64,000 bases of DNA from Sweltsa coloradensis (lineage: Eukaryota > Arthropoda > Insecta > Plecoptera > Chloroperlidae). This document shows, piece after piece, positions 1-9,893 of the stretch (its first letter is position 1; the number at the start of each line of letters is the position of its first letter). The stretch lies in NCBI GenBank assembly GCA_024449915.1, contig JAMZAV010000111.1, positions 620,001 through 684,000 on the forward strand, written 5' to 3'. A program made the translations under genes and the position numbers. The notes beneath the pieces were generated by a model. It was given only the letters and a program-made list of their open reading frames with translations. It did no database searches and had not been told where the DNA came from.

Positions 1-40
1 TCCACAGAATGGCAGTATTGGTTCAAATTTTGTTTTCAAA

Positions 41-87
41 CCTCACGAATCAGAGTCGCGCGCTTAACTCTCTAGCCAACACTGTTC
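41..87 (-). repeat. SINE-A head fragment
   Basis: On the minus strand this matches the tRNA-like head of the SINE-A family (better copies at 747-1010, 8321-8595, 47507-47759 and 62540-62789), from the AGTGTTGGCT start through the A-box-like part to GACTCTGATTCG. The part towards position 1 has lost the B box and body, so only the start of the element remains. Confidence 0.7.
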
Positions 88-144
88 GTTACTCGTAGTT
101 CATTTCCCTCGGATCATCTGTAACCGAAACTCGTTCTTATCAGC

Positions 145-552
145 TTCATACCGGTTCCCACTCGAACACCGAAGTTAAAGCAACCTCGGGCGTGGTCAGG
201 GGTAGAGTGGGTGAACGCTCTTCCCTGAAACACACGTATACCGCTGGTTAGAGCAGATGGAGGGTTCAAGAGCTAGTGTAACGGCTTCGTTCTTTTCGAC
301 GTCTGCTCGGCAGTCCGGGTTAGTGGAGGAACCTATATGGTCGACTGTCTAGGTTACACCGTCCTTTCGGATGGGACGTTCAGCCGTTGGTCCACTTGGT
401 ACTTTTCGTAAGCAATAGGCTATGTGCCGGTACCGGGTTTCCCCTCCACCCTTCTGTTCATACTTCATCCTCATCCATCACCACTCATCGTCTCGAACAG
501 CCAAAGTGCATTAATATGAAACGTTAAGCAATATCTAATTCAATCAATCAGC
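145..552 (+). repeat. 5S rRNA-derived SINE (SINE-5S), copy 1
   Basis: The first part resembles animal 5S rRNA: CACCGAAGTTAAAGCAACCT, then CGGGCGTGGTCAG, GAGTGGGTGAACGCTC and the 5S-like CACGTATACCGCTGG end, covering the internal Pol III promoter region. A body of about 250 bp follows, containing GGATGGGACGTTCAGCCGTT, and then a tail with CACCACTCATCGTCTCGAA and CATTAATATGAAACGTTAAG. Two other copies (33588-33997 minus, 51566-51980 plus) align throughout. The first ~40 bases of the 5S head have diverged here. This is a retrotransposed element with a body and tail, not a 5S gene. Confidence 0.88.
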
Positions 553-617
553 TTCACTACCCTTCCCCCCCAACCTCCCCCCCTCTGTTATTTTCGTAAT
601 AGTTGTAAGTCAGTCAG

Positions 618-713
618 TCTTGTCTGTCTACTCCGACGACAAGGTTCAGTCCAGAAGTGACGTGTCCGCTGTACAGTGCCAACCTGAAGAGCCGACACAA
701 AACACACATCCAA
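618..713 (+). CDS. possible internal exon (weak)
   Basis: A long pyrimidine run (about 556-595) precedes AG at 616-617, and a consensus donor GTAAGT lies at 714-719. The 96-nt interval between them is open in two frames; one reads with LSVYSDDKVQSRSDV near its start. It sits in the short non-repeat gap between a 5S-SINE and a SINE-A copy. The protein is not recognised, and a chance pairing of splice-like signals is quite possible. Confidence 0.25.
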
Positions 714-746
714 GTAAGTGTTGGCAATTGCAATACTATCAACCGG

Positions 747-1010
747 CAGTATTGATTGGCTCGAGTGCTAAGCGCTGGACTCTGAATCGGGAGGTCCCGG
801 GTTCGAATCCCGTCGTAACTGGTTATTTTGACTGAAGGTTTTTTCCGAGGTTTTCCGCTGCCTTAAAATTTCAATGGATTGAGTCCTCTTAAAAAGCCCT
901 CGTTTTTCCCTTAACCATTGTCCTATCCGCAACATACCTAGTTCACCTGAAGAGGGGCATACATTGCACCATATAATAGCTGTACATTTGCCACGTTTAA
1001 TATCTATTTT
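747..1010 (+). repeat. SINE-A (tRNA-derived SINE)
   Basis: A tRNA-like head (TTGGCTCGAGTGCTAAGCGC, then the B box GGGTTCGAATCCCG) is followed by the family body: CTGACTGAAGGTTTTTTCCG, GATTGAGTCCTCTTAAA, CATACCTAGTTCACCTGAAG and TTACATTGCACC-type sequence near the end. The same order is seen in four other copies. The head keeps Pol III A- and B-box-like sequences, as expected of a SINE promoter. It is not a tRNA gene because the stems do not pair well. Confidence 0.88.
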
Positions 1011-1114
1011 TATACCCTCAGTACAATCCTAAAAAATGACTGTATACTATTTTCCCCAAGCCATCCATACTCGGCCACATCATCTTTTAAATGGTGTCGT
1101 AACAATGGTATCCA

Positions 1115-1312
1115 CCCAGCCGTCCGCGGTGGCATGTAAGATCAGGGCGCTTGTCTGAAGCGCATGTCTCTACGAGGACGTGGGTTCGAATCCCGCATAA
1201 GGCATGGGTTTATGAAATCTTCCTTCATCCTCATCTACCACCACTCATCGTCTTGAATAGCCTTAGTGCATTAATATGAGACGTTAGTCAACATATAAAT
1301 CATCATCACAAA
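1115..1312 (+). repeat. SINE-B: tRNA-like head joined to the SINE-5S tail
   Basis: A tRNA-like head (GGTGGCATGTAAGATCAGG, B box GGGTTCGAATCCCG) is followed within about 20 bases by the tail CTTCATCCTCATCTACCACC ... CTTGAATAGCC ... CATTAATATGAGACGTTAG. That tail is the same one that ends the 5S-headed SINE copies at 145-552, 33588-33997 and 51566-51980. Related copies with the same head and tail lie in the inverted arms at 26474-26612 and 27300-27448. Confidence 0.82.
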
Positions 1313-1494
1313 GGTCTTTATTTGTGTTTTTATGAGTTCCGTTCAACATTTCAGAAATCTCTCTCTCATAATAGATGGATCATTTCTCTCAAAAGCACAG
1401 CAAGAAAAGCGCCCAAAATAGGGAGTGTAGTTCAACTTATAACTTCTAGATATAACTTTGTTCCAACGTTCAATTCTCCTTGGTGATGTTTCAG

Positions 1495-1690
1495 GGTATA
1501 TAGAACATTACCCTTCAGATGGTGGGGGTAGCTAACCCCCCCCCCCCCGTTACCCCCAGGATCACCCAAATCATTCTTTTACATCCATGTTGAAGGGCAA
1601 ACAAACAACGCATGTCAATCGGAGGTCGTTTTGTGTTTTTATCGTGAGACATGACACACGCACAGACGGACGGACAGAAAAGTGACTCAT
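1495..1690 (+). repeat. dispersed repeat R36, copy 1
   Basis: This is homologous to 21595-21790 (plus) and 43905-44070 (minus): a C-rich stretch, GGATCACCCAAATCATTC, CGCATGTCAATCGGAGGTCG, then TTTTTATCGTGAGACATGAC and a run of ACAGACGGACGGACAG. The internal GGGTCACC..CATTCTGT part has expanded into a 36-bp minisatellite at 48731-48982. No open protein is seen. The superfamily is unknown. Confidence 0.7.
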
Positions 1691-2054
1691 ATTTAAGTGG
1701 AGCTTCAATTTCTCAAAGCGAAGGAGTATTGGTATAGAATTTCAAAGGCTTTTCTCTCGAACTCTTTTTTTAAGAAAAGAATTGAGGAAATCTTTAGTCA
1801 TCCGATACTGCTTTATCATCTAAACTCTAAACAGAGAGAAAGAGAACATTCATTTTCTCGTTCTTTATTGAAAAATATGTCTAAAAAACAAACAGGCAAT
1901 AGATTAAAATTGATTTCCAAAAATCATTTCTCTCTCAAGAAAAAAATACTCACATTTTTCTCTTTTCTTATATACATCAAATCAAAATGAAATAACGTAA
2001 GGTTTCTATACTTGTTAAAGAAGCCGTGTTTCAATGCCCTGTTTTCGTTGCTAG

Positions 2055-2193
2055 GTATTCATCAAACTCGTACGAGACGACCGCGTTCGTAAATATCTAT
2101 CAGAAAAGAGTGAGAGAGAAAAACGAGGCGGTCGAAAGATTCGATTTGAAAGATGATTGCCTCAACAAATTGGTGGAAAATTACATTGGCTGA
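2055..2193 (+). CDS. possible terminal coding exon, unknown protein
   Basis: A pyrimidine-rich stretch ending GTTTTCGTTGCTAG (AG at 2053-2054) resembles a 3' splice site. After one base of phase, 45 codons are open and end at TGA (2191-2193). The peptide includes YETTAFVNIYQKRVREKNEA and ends LVENYIG; it is charged, helix-prone and non-repetitive, unlike the simple-sequence ORFs elsewhere. AATAAA poly(A) signals follow at 2381 and 2426. I do not recognise the family. The frame also stays open upstream of the AG back to a stop near 1994, so the acceptor is inferred. No partner exon is visible in the window. Confidence 0.4.
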
Positions 2194-2229
2194 AGCGATG
2201 AGATGGAAGTCGACGTTTAGCGATAGAGT

Positions 2230-2254
2230 GCGCTAGTGGCGGCGACACTAGCGC
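2230..2254. other. GC-rich hairpin after the candidate stop codon
   Basis: A perfect 9-bp inverted repeat, GCGCTAGTG (2230-2238) and CACTAGCGC (2246-2254), encloses a 7-base GC-rich loop. It lies 37 bases after the TGA of the candidate terminal exon and just before strongly AT-rich DNA. It could be a 3' UTR structure or a small mobile-element trace. Confidence 0.6.
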
Positions 2255-3030
2255 CTAGTGGCATTAATGAGAATTAAACTTTTCTATTACGTCAAATACT
2301 GATTCATTTTAAAATTAATTACTACAAGTCTTGAACAGCACTAATTACATTTTACAAATTCTAGAAATAACACATCTATAAATAAATGTCAGTATCAGCG
2401 TGACATTATGGACGATTCACAGTAAAATAAAAAATACATAATTTATTTTCACATATTTTAATTCACTTGTGTGTATTATTATGTGATTCTATTGACTTCC
2501 TTATTAACTGACAAGTTGTTTACTTAAATATGTTTGTTTATAGTTTTGTAAAATTGAGTTAGCTTCATTTTGAACATAAATAAACAGATGTTTGCATGTT
2601 TTTAAGTCAGCATAAGATTACTCTAAATAAAAAGATATCGGTTTTGTGACTGAGGAATAGATATACCCTCAAAACGAATTGATTTATTTGTTATTAATTT
2701 TGGCCCGCAATGGTTCGGCCATGGTTTGAGCTTAGAGGGATTCAACTTCTTTTATCTTTAAACCTATCAAATTGTCATAAATGTCATGAATGCACACTCA
2801 AGAAAGTACAAAACTGGTATATAATTGTATACATTTGCCTTTTTCTATTATCCTTGAAAATTAAGATATTTCAGACTAAGGAGTATTTGCATTACAACGG
2901 AAGTACATATCCATGTTTTAGCAATATTTTAGGCATTTACGTTGTAAAAAAATGTTTCGTAATTGGACGCACGTCAGGTAAAATTACAAATGTTTCTAGC
3001 TGTGTAGACTTAAATCTTTGCTCTTACCAT
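2255..3030. other. AT-rich stretch, no gene seen
   Basis: Low-complexity AT-rich DNA with AATAAA signals at 2381 and 2426 and another near 2577. It would be 3' UTR and intergenic sequence if the exon at 2055-2193 is real. An open frame from 2710 runs into the satellite and has no recognisable domain. Confidence 0.4.
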
Positions 3031-4073
3031 GTCGTGATTATAACCAAGAATCTCCACTCAGATTATATTGTGCAGTAAATAATGTGACAAGTTCTAACCT
3101 ATGTATCGTGATTATAACCAAGAATCTCCACTCAGATTATATTGTGTAGTAAATAATGTGACAAGTTCTAACCTATGTATCGTGATTATAACCAAGAATC
3201 TCCACTCAGATTATATTGTGCAGTAAATAATGTGACAAGTTCTAACCTATGTATCGTGATTATAACCAAGAATCTCCACTCAGATTATATTGTGCAGTAA
3301 AATATAATGTGACAAGTTCTAACCTACGTATCGTGATTATAACCAAGAATCTCCACTCAGATTATATTGTGCAGTAAATAATGTGACAAGTTCCATCCTA
3401 CGTATCGTGATTATAACCAAGAATCTCCACTCAGATTATATTGTGCAGTACATAATGTGACAAGTTCTAACCTATGTATCGTGATTATAACCAAGAATCT
3501 CCACTTAGATTATATTGTGCAGTAAATAATGTGACAAGTTCTAACCTATGTATCGTGATTATAACCAAGAATCTCCACTCAGATTATATTGTGTAGTAAA
3601 TAATGTGACAAGTTCTAACCTATGTATCGTGATTATAAACAAGAATCTCCACTCAGATTATATTGTGCAGTAAATAATGTGACAAGTTCTAACGTGTGTA
3701 TCGTGATTATAACCAAGAATCTCCACTCAGATTATATTGTGTAGTAAATAATGTGACAAGTTCTAACCTATGTATCGTGATTATAACCAAGAATCTCCAC
3801 TCAGATTATATTGTGCAGTAAATAATGTGACAAGTTCTAACCTATGTATCGTGATTATAACCAAGAATCTCCACTCAGATTATATTGTGCAGTAAATAAT
3901 GTGACAAGTTCTAACCGGTGTATCGTGATTATAACCAAGAATCTCCACTCAGATTATATTGTGCAGTAAATAATGTGACAAGTTCTAACGTGTGTATCGT
4001 GATTATAACCAAGAATCTCCACTTAGATTATATTGTGCAGTAAATAATGTGACAAGTTCTAACCGGTGTATAA
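3031..4073 (+). repeat. 74-bp satellite array, 14 copies
   Basis: The unit starts TCGTGATTATAACCAAGAAT, continues CTCCACTCAGATTATATTG and ends GTGACAAGTTCTAACC + ATGT. Copies start at about 3031, 3105, 3179, 3253, 3330, 3404, 3478, 3552, 3626, 3700, 3774, 3848, 3922 and 3996. All are 74 bp except one of 77 bp near 3253-3329, which carries an extra ATA. Variation concentrates at the junction bases (CCTATGT, CCTACGT, CGTGTGT, CCGGTGT), with CGTGTGT/CCGGTGT types clustered at the 3' end. No coding frame crosses it. Confidence 0.97.
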
Positions 4074-4513
4074 CTCGGTAATGAGTTTTCTTCACGAGAT
4101 TTTAATCGAGTTTCGTTCTTTCCTTCCAAAGTTTTTGTTAACATTTCTAGAGAATCTTTTAATTTGATTTAATAATTTCTCCACGATTCCAAATGTCAAA
4201 GGTTATACTCGTTGTGAATATTCTTTAAAGTTGTTGAGTTTTTTTTGTAGCAATTACCGTTGTAGAGAAGCGTATTTCTTTTGACAATCCAGAATGGGGG
4301 AAATAATAAATAATGTTCTCAAGAAAGTTAAAATACTCGGAACAGATAGAATGGAATAGGGTTATTTCATGCATTGATAGAGATTGTTTTGTTTTTGATT
4401 TTGCCTACAAATATCACGACAACAATAAGGACAAATAAATTGAACTAGAAAACAAAGAGACCAAGACACCGATTGTTAAATATAAAATAATCATGTTTCA
4501 ATTAAATTTGATA

Positions 4514-4900
4514 TTAAAGAGAGTAAAGGGCAGGCGTTGAGGCAAATTGCTGTTCGCTCGTCCGACTGACATCACAGGTGTTTGAAATTTGCAACATTTG
4601 TCACGAATGTGGAAATATAGGGCTCTGCAGTAACACATTTTCAAATTTTGTTTTAAAAAAATTTATAAAAACTAAATTGTTTTTTACGAATTTTGATTTT
4701 GTTAAAAACTCCAAAATTAACTATATTCGTGATTTTTTTCTGGCTGATTAAGATAATTTTTTTAAATCTATGACCGCAGGGCTGTCCATGTAAGCTTTAT
4801 TGACAACTTTCAAGTTTCATATACGTCGGATGCATCTTGGCCGAGATATTGCTATTTGCTATTTGCTAACTGCTAAATGTGTCCCATTCCATCTTCCGGT
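4514..4900 (-). mobile_element. TTAA-2 MITE, copy 1 (minus)
   Basis: Read on the minus strand this starts like GGAATGGGACACATTTAGCA and carries CTTGACAACTTTCAAG-, CACGAATATAG- and CACAGGTGTTTG-type segments in the same order as the plus copies at 21140-21500 and 35337-35706. The end at 4514 has TTAA followed by AGAGAGTA; the other end is less clear. No coding capacity. Confidence 0.75.
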
Positions 4901-4944
4901 TTATAAGTGTAAGTTTCAAATTTTAACACTTCAGAATGCATACC

Positions 4945-5290
4945 TACCTTGACCCCCGTCTGATTCCGTGAAAGAATTTTGTCCAGGGCATGGTTCTGCT
5001 AATCGTACAAGGCAAGGAAAGAGTCTATCTCGCGAACATCAGGTAGTAAGTGGGGGAGTATATTTCTCCCCGAAACTATAGAGGCGAGCTCTGGCATTCG
5101 TTGTCGTGACAACCTCCCCGACGACGACGACCATGACAACACGAATGATGGCAAAGACGATGACGACGACGACGTGAGAAAACTCTATTTCCTCCCCCTT
5201 TACCCGTAGCTGGTTCTGAATAGCATGAGACTTAGCTCCCCAATTATATAATGAAACATTATGACCTAACGGTTGACGCGCCCTTATTCT
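4945..5290 (+). repeat. R345 element, solitary copy
   Basis: Shares the full order of the 15.4-17.1 kb array: CCCCGTCTG start, CATGGTTCTGCTAATCGTAC, CCCCGAAACT, GAGGCGAGCTCTGGCA, a (GAC/GTC)-rich core, GTGAGAA, TACCCGTAGCTGGTTCTGA and the terminus TGACCTAACGGTTGACGCG. About 345 bp. The GAC-rich core makes spurious acidic ORFs. Confidence 0.85.
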
Positions 5291-5715
5291 AACAAAACTT
5301 AACCTATCCTATCCTACAGTTCAAATCTGTGAGTTCCAAATTTGAACTGTTGAGTAGTTCCCATGATCACGAATTTTCCTTTATTACAAATTTGTGGTTT
5401 GTTGATTTTCTAGACAACCTGTTGATTGGCTTGTTTGTTCTAAGTTCAAATAATTGGTTTCATTGTTGTACTACAGTGGTGATAATAGCCCACGATAAAA
5501 TGAATGCTTGTGTACATCCAAGGGCCATTTAACAAGGAACCCTTGAAAGCTCACTAAAACAAAGTGGCCTGTACGTGACTGGTAAGGTATTCATCCATGG
5601 ACTATTGAATCAGAGCTTGGTTTGTTTATTGAAATACAGTTAACTTAATCCTTCACCCCACCCCCAACCCCTCCTTCAAAGATGTACTTAAATACCACGT
5701 CAAATGGTTATAATA
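5291..5715. other. no gene seen
   Basis: AT-rich sequence with a 67-codon open frame (5329-5532) that lacks a recognisable domain, splice context or codon bias. I see no repeat copy of it in the window. Confidence 0.3.
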
Positions 5716-6169
5716 GGATGAGCGAAGCGAAGATTCCATTTCACTACACTGGAGAAAAAAAACCGGAATGTTTTTTTTTTCCTTTTTTTTTGCGTATTTT
5801 TGTGTGTCTGTGAACACGATTCTGGCTAAACCAATACTTCAATTGCGATAAATTTTATGGAGGTCTATGAAATCTCTGAACAAAGAACTGCACGGAGGGA
5901 AAAATCGATCGAAAAATTATTTCTCATGAAAATCGCAATTTTACGATTTTTTTCGATTTTTTTTTTAATTCTTCGACTTATAACATCTACATGCTTTATT
6001 CGATTGTAATGATTTTTTCACAGAACCTTAATTTTATGAATTAATATATTCGTGTGAAATTTGAGCGTAATCGAAAAATTATCTATTAAAAAAATCGCAA
6101 TTTTACGCTTTTTTCGTTTTAAAAATTACGCTCATCCATCAACGCGGCGGGACTTAAGCGTTTTCCTAG
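5716..6169 (+). mobile_element. helitron-like (Helentron/HINE) element, copy 1
   Basis: The 5' end GGATGAGCGAAGCGAAG is followed by an internal GGAGAAAAAAA..CCGGAATG segment and repeated ATCGCAATTTTACG blocks. The 3' end is GCTCATCCATCAACGCGGCG then GGACTTAAGCGTTTTCCTAG, with T next. GGATGAGC/GCTCATCC are subterminal inverted repeats. AACGC...GCGTT can form the 3' hairpin just before the terminal CTAG, a hallmark of Helitron-type elements. Non-autonomous: no Rep/helicase frame. Confidence 0.85.
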
Positions 6170-6489
6170 TAATAAAAAAGATAACTCTAAAGTGATGTTT
6201 TTTCGCGTCGAAGTAGAGAACGACAATTACATTCAGTCCCAAAAATGCTGACTTTTTGGATGAAAATTAAAGGTCAAATAGCGGTCCAGACATGTAAAAT
6301 TCGCTGGATTTGACGATCAACCGTATATTTAAATGGGCATTTAACATTGTAATAAACGTTATTTTAATATTTTGATTTATTTAAACTCTAGATAAATTCA
6401 AAATGTAACAAATTTAAATTCAAGTTGAACTACAAAATGGTGTAGATTGGTAGCAATTTTGTGGTATATATAGAATTGAGAGTATAATG

Positions 6490-6725
6490 TCACTTTCATC
6501 ACTCTCCAGAACACTCCTGAGCACTTTTATCACTTACTGATCAGTCACTCTGAACACTTTTATCACTCTCCTGAAAACTCCTGCTATTTCAAAACTCTCC
6601 TGAACATTCCTGAACACTTTTATTACTCTCCTGAACACTCCTGAACACTTTCATCACTTCCTGAACACTCCTGAACACTTTAAACACTCTCCTGAACACT
6701 TTCATCACTCTCCTGAACATCTTTA
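6490..6725 (+). repeat. minisatellite of CTCTCCTGAACACTCC-type units
   Basis: Tandem, imperfect units of about 11 bp (CCTGAACACTC / CTGAACACTTT / TATCACTCTC) repeat across this interval with point changes. It lies between two helitron-like copies. No coding meaning. Confidence 0.85.
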
Positions 6726-6822
6726 GAATATTGTTTGCATTTTATTTGGGAGAGGCATTTATTTGAATTTAACACAAATGTGTAAAAGACTTGTCTGTGA
6801 ATAAATAAAAACAATGCGTTTT

Positions 6823-7405
6823 TGGATGAGCGAAGCGAAGACTTCAATTTCACTGACCCCAAAAAATTTAGCTCGGGTGTTTTTTTGTTTTTTTTTGTTT
6901 TTTTGTTTGTTTTTCTGTCTGTTTGTTAACTCTCTACCAGGCAAACGGCATGTCCGATCTTGATAAAATTGGAGGTGACCTTCGAAATCTCTGAACTTAG
7001 AGGTGTATTGTTTTTGGGTACAATCGAAGAGATATTTCTCATGAATATCGTACTTTTACGATTTTTTTCGATTTTTAGTGCGATATTTTCGTGACATTTG
7101 GGCCGATTCTGACCAAACGGGTGGGGCTACAACGTTCATATTTCACGTGGACATTAAGGTAATGGTGATGTATTGCTTTTTGAAAGAAAAAGTTGAAAAA
7201 GTTAGTCAGAATCCATAGAATAAAGGTTTTAATATGAGTTTTTTTAGGTTTATAATAACAATTTACAAGTAACAATAGAAACTTCACAACAATCACCAAC
7301 AATGCGTTCAAAAGACACTTGATAAGTAAAAAGATCCCACGCAAACTAAAAACTTACAAAAAAAAGCTCATCCATCAACGCGACGGGACTTTAGCGTTTT
7401 CCTAG
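6823..7405 (+). mobile_element. helitron-like element, copy 2 (5' variant B)
   Basis: TTGGATGAGCGAAGCGAAG start and GCTCATCCATCAACGCGACG ... GCGTTTTCCTAG end, with T next. Its 5' third (CTTCAATTTCACTGACCCC, AAAATTTAGCTCGGG) is shared with 38144-38948 and 50763-51518 but differs from the other copies. The 3' half has the family blocks ACAACGTTCATATTTCAC and GTTTATAATAACAATT. Confidence 0.85.
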
Positions 7406-8320
7406 TTTCAGTACATACCATCATTACGCCAGTATAACGACGCTTCCACGTCGCTAGCCACAACCACCTCATGATTTCTATCCAACTCAACAAACACACT
7501 GTTCCCATTCCCGGTGATAATATTGTGTTCAACATTCGAATTGTGTTCTGTTTTCGATTGCTTTAATTAAACCACCGAACAGAATCAAACACACTTGTGT
7601 GTTGGGGTGGGGGTGGGGGGTTGTAGGGGGGGAGTCCATCACTAGGCAGAACTGAGTTTTAACGAGAGACACAGTATTATTACTCTTTTATACTTATTGA
7701 CATTGTTTCCATGAAAGGTATAATCAGTTGAAGGTTTTGTTCGGACGAATTTCTTTTTGTAATTATGGCCGCCGGCATCAAATGTTGGAAACTCGGCACA
7801 AAATAATATGTCATTAAAAATAAATAATGGATTTCATAATAGCAATTTTCTCATATTGATGAGAGACAAACAGTTTAAAAATAAATTACAATTATAATTG
7901 ACAAAAGAAGGAAAAGAAGAAATGGAAGACGAAGGTATTGAAGGCGAAGATGACATGACAGGACTGGCAAGCCGGTGTTGATATAAACCCTGTGTGCCCT
8001 AGAAAACAGGTGGTTAGCCACCCCTTGACCCGACTAATGGTGAAAACAGGAGTAAAGAAATAAATATATTGACATCAAACTTCAAGTCCATCAGAGGCTT
8101 CATTCGGTGTTTAGGACTCCATCTCAGTTATTCAATAATAAATCAGTTATTTTTCCTCTTCAACCGCCCATTTCCTCCCAAACCTTTCCCCGTTTCATCA
8201 GTCAATTACCCACCCTTCCCCCCACTATATAACATCACAAACAACAAGGCCCCTCCCCTCTTCTCACAAACGTAGCTTCACAACCCAAAGACCTCAGAAA
8301 AGACATTCTGCCTACACAAA
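7406..8320. other. no gene seen; G-rich tract
   Basis: Mostly AT-rich, with a G-rich tract at about 7601-7632 (GGGGTGGGGGTGGGGGG) able to form a quadruplex, and C-rich runs around 8165-8260. No recognisable gene or repeat copy. Confidence 0.4.
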
Positions 8321-8595
8321 CAGTGTTGGCTCAAGCATTAAGCGCGCGACTCTGATTCGGGAGGTCTCGGGTTCGAATCCCGTTTCGAAAACAGCAATTC
8401 TGACTGAAGGTTTTTACCGAGGTTTTCTTCAGTCGTTAATGCGAATGCAAGGGATTGAGTCCTCTTAAACAGCACTCGGACATCCCTTTCACAATTACAA
8501 TTATCCTATCCACAACATACATAGTTCACATAAAGAGGGACTTACATTGAACCATATACAAGTTTAATGTCCTCGTTAAAAATAAAAAAAGACTC
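8321..8595 (+). repeat. SINE-A (tRNA-derived)
   Basis: Complete copy: CAGTGTTGGCTCAAGCATTA head, B box GGGTTCGAATCCCG, CTGACTGAAGGTTTTTACCG, GGGATTGAGTCCTCTTAAA, then GAGGGACTTACATTGAACC and an A-rich end. A SINE-C copy follows directly, so two different SINEs lie head to tail. Confidence 0.9.
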
Positions 8596-8599
8596 ATAC

Positions 8600-8965
8600 G
8601 AGTACTATAAGCAAAACAATGCAGAAAGTCCAGGGTTTGAGTCTCACTTTAGGCAGGTTTATTAACTTCTGTTGTGGACTCCATCAGTTCTTGGCTTAGG
8701 AATGTGTAAGCGGTGACTTTGGAGCCGTCCTAGCAACGATGATTCTAAGATTGTTCTGAATTAACCTTGTTTATTCTGGCGCTGTCCGCGGTTGGAATCG
8801 TATCCAGCTTGATTGATCGGTGTTCCTTACTTAAATATGCCGGTCTCGAGTTGGTCATTCTTCTTTCGTCGGTGGTATCGGCGCATGCAGGATTGGCTTG
8901 GTCTTCTTTAAATTTAATATCGCCTCCTGAAAATCAGTTATGTGATGAATGGTTACACTCTTAGT
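8600..8965 (+). repeat. SINE-C (second tRNA-derived family)
   Basis: A degenerate tRNA-like head with CAGGGTTTGAGTCTCACTTT as decayed B box, then the body: CATCAGTTCTTGGCTTAGGA, TGACTTTGGAGCCGTCCTAG, GATTCTGGCGCTGTCCGCGG, GTCTCGAGTTGGTCATTC, GGATTGGCTTGGTC. Other copies at 18961-19341(-), 40718-41092(+), 46769-47056(-), 48176-48420(+) and 53099-53180(-) share this order. Confidence 0.88.
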
Positions 8966-9138
8966 ACGAACGTATTTATTTATTTCATCTAGACCAGAAG
9001 TCCGTGGAACTAGCTGCATCAACTATAAAAACATTTCAAAGCCGGAAACCAGAACCAAAATTTATGAGCTGGTAAAAGACATATTTTTGAATGTTATTTC
9101 ACCGGGGGACACGCTTGGTAGCAAATAAGTCATCTGTC

Positions 9139-9261
9139 ATGGCGTCCTCAAGATGTCCGCCAAAAACCCGGTTCGCCCATGCAGTTACTACCCAAACAGT
9201 AGAAGGCTCTAATTGGCATAACCTGGAGATGCATTCGTCTGTCTGGGTATGTAGTATATAC
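9139..9261 (+). CDS. possible first coding exon (weak)
   Basis: ATGG context at 9139 opens 41 codons (start MASSRCPPKTRFAHAVTTQT) that run exactly to a consensus donor GTAAGT at 9262-9267, phase 0. The interval lies in a GC-richer, non-repeat stretch (about 9080-9480). The open frame also extends upstream to 9091 and downstream past the donor, so the exon is an inference. The product is not recognised. It would be a plausible start for a plus-strand gene whose giant intron holds the sites at 13447 and 41182. Confidence 0.22.
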
Positions 9262-9519
9262 GTAAGTTTACTAGTCGAGTTCTTCGTCACAACAAGACTA
9301 CCCCTCCGCGTTCTTCCGTGTCAGTGCACCTACTCTCCCGGACAATATAGCCCTCCTAGGTCCGGAGCTAATCGTGTTACCAAGCGTTTGTGCACTGCTA
9401 CCCTGATCCAGTTAGCAGACGAGGTTTGTCGAGGGTGTAATCCTATAGACCGTGTCTAGCTAGATTAATTGATAGCTGACCCGTTTAGCTGTCTGGCTTC
9501 GAGATATTTATGTATTGAA

Positions 9520-9665
9520 AGCTACGTCTGGGTCCGGGGTAGAATGGCCTCAGGGTGCGAACAGAGACAAAGTCCATCTCGCAAAAATAAGTTAGTACTT
9601 TGCTCCCCATAGGTAGAGGCGATCTCTGTCTGTCGACTCTTCCTTTTCCCCCCTTACCTGTGGCT
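9520..9665 (+). repeat. R345 element fragment
   Basis: GTCTGGGTCCGGGGTAGAAT start, ...AAAGTCCATCTCGCAAA..., CTCCCCATAGGTAGAGGCGA and TTACCTGTGGCTAGG match the R345 family. The GAC-rich core and the 3' terminus are missing. Confidence 0.75.
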
Positions 9666-9669
9666 AGGC

Positions 9670-9893
9670 TACAACCTCTTACAGACCTTGGTCGCAGCCA
9701 CCGCCTTCAATATCTCGTTCACTGCCATCCGACCTCATAGAACGCAATGTTCTGCTAGCGAAGTTTTTTGTGGAGATTTAAGGGACCTTGGTAGAAAGAA
9801 AAACAAATGAGACAACCTACCTCACGGCAACTACCTCCTACAGACCTTGGTCTGAGTCACCGCCTTCAATATCTCGCTCACCGCTTTCTGACC
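9670..9893 (+). repeat. two direct copies of a ~65-bp segment
   Basis: Segments at about 9670-9735 and 9827-9893 share TACAGACCTTGGTC, CACCGCCTTCAATATCTCG and TCTGACCTC-type ends, separated by about 90 bp. A 6-bp hairpin GCCGTC/GACGGC follows at about 9914-9932. GC content is higher than the surroundings. No function is apparent. Confidence 0.6.

Noticed and set aside
145..265. 5S rRNA gene
   Set aside because: The 5S-like part is diverged, continues into a SINE body and tail, and is shared by three dispersed copies with target duplications at two of them.
1697..1990. 97-codon K/S-rich open frame upstream of the candidate exon
   Set aside because: Starts at the edge of repeat R36 and is low-complexity, lysine- and phenylalanine-rich AT sequence without a splice link to 2055.
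2710..3078. 122-codon open frame before the satellite
   Set aside because: It ends inside the first satellite unit and has no recognisable domain or splice context.
3031..4073. Regular repeats resembling a CRISPR array
   Set aside because: The whole 74-bp unit is repeated with no unique spacers, and the context is eukaryotic. It is a satellite.
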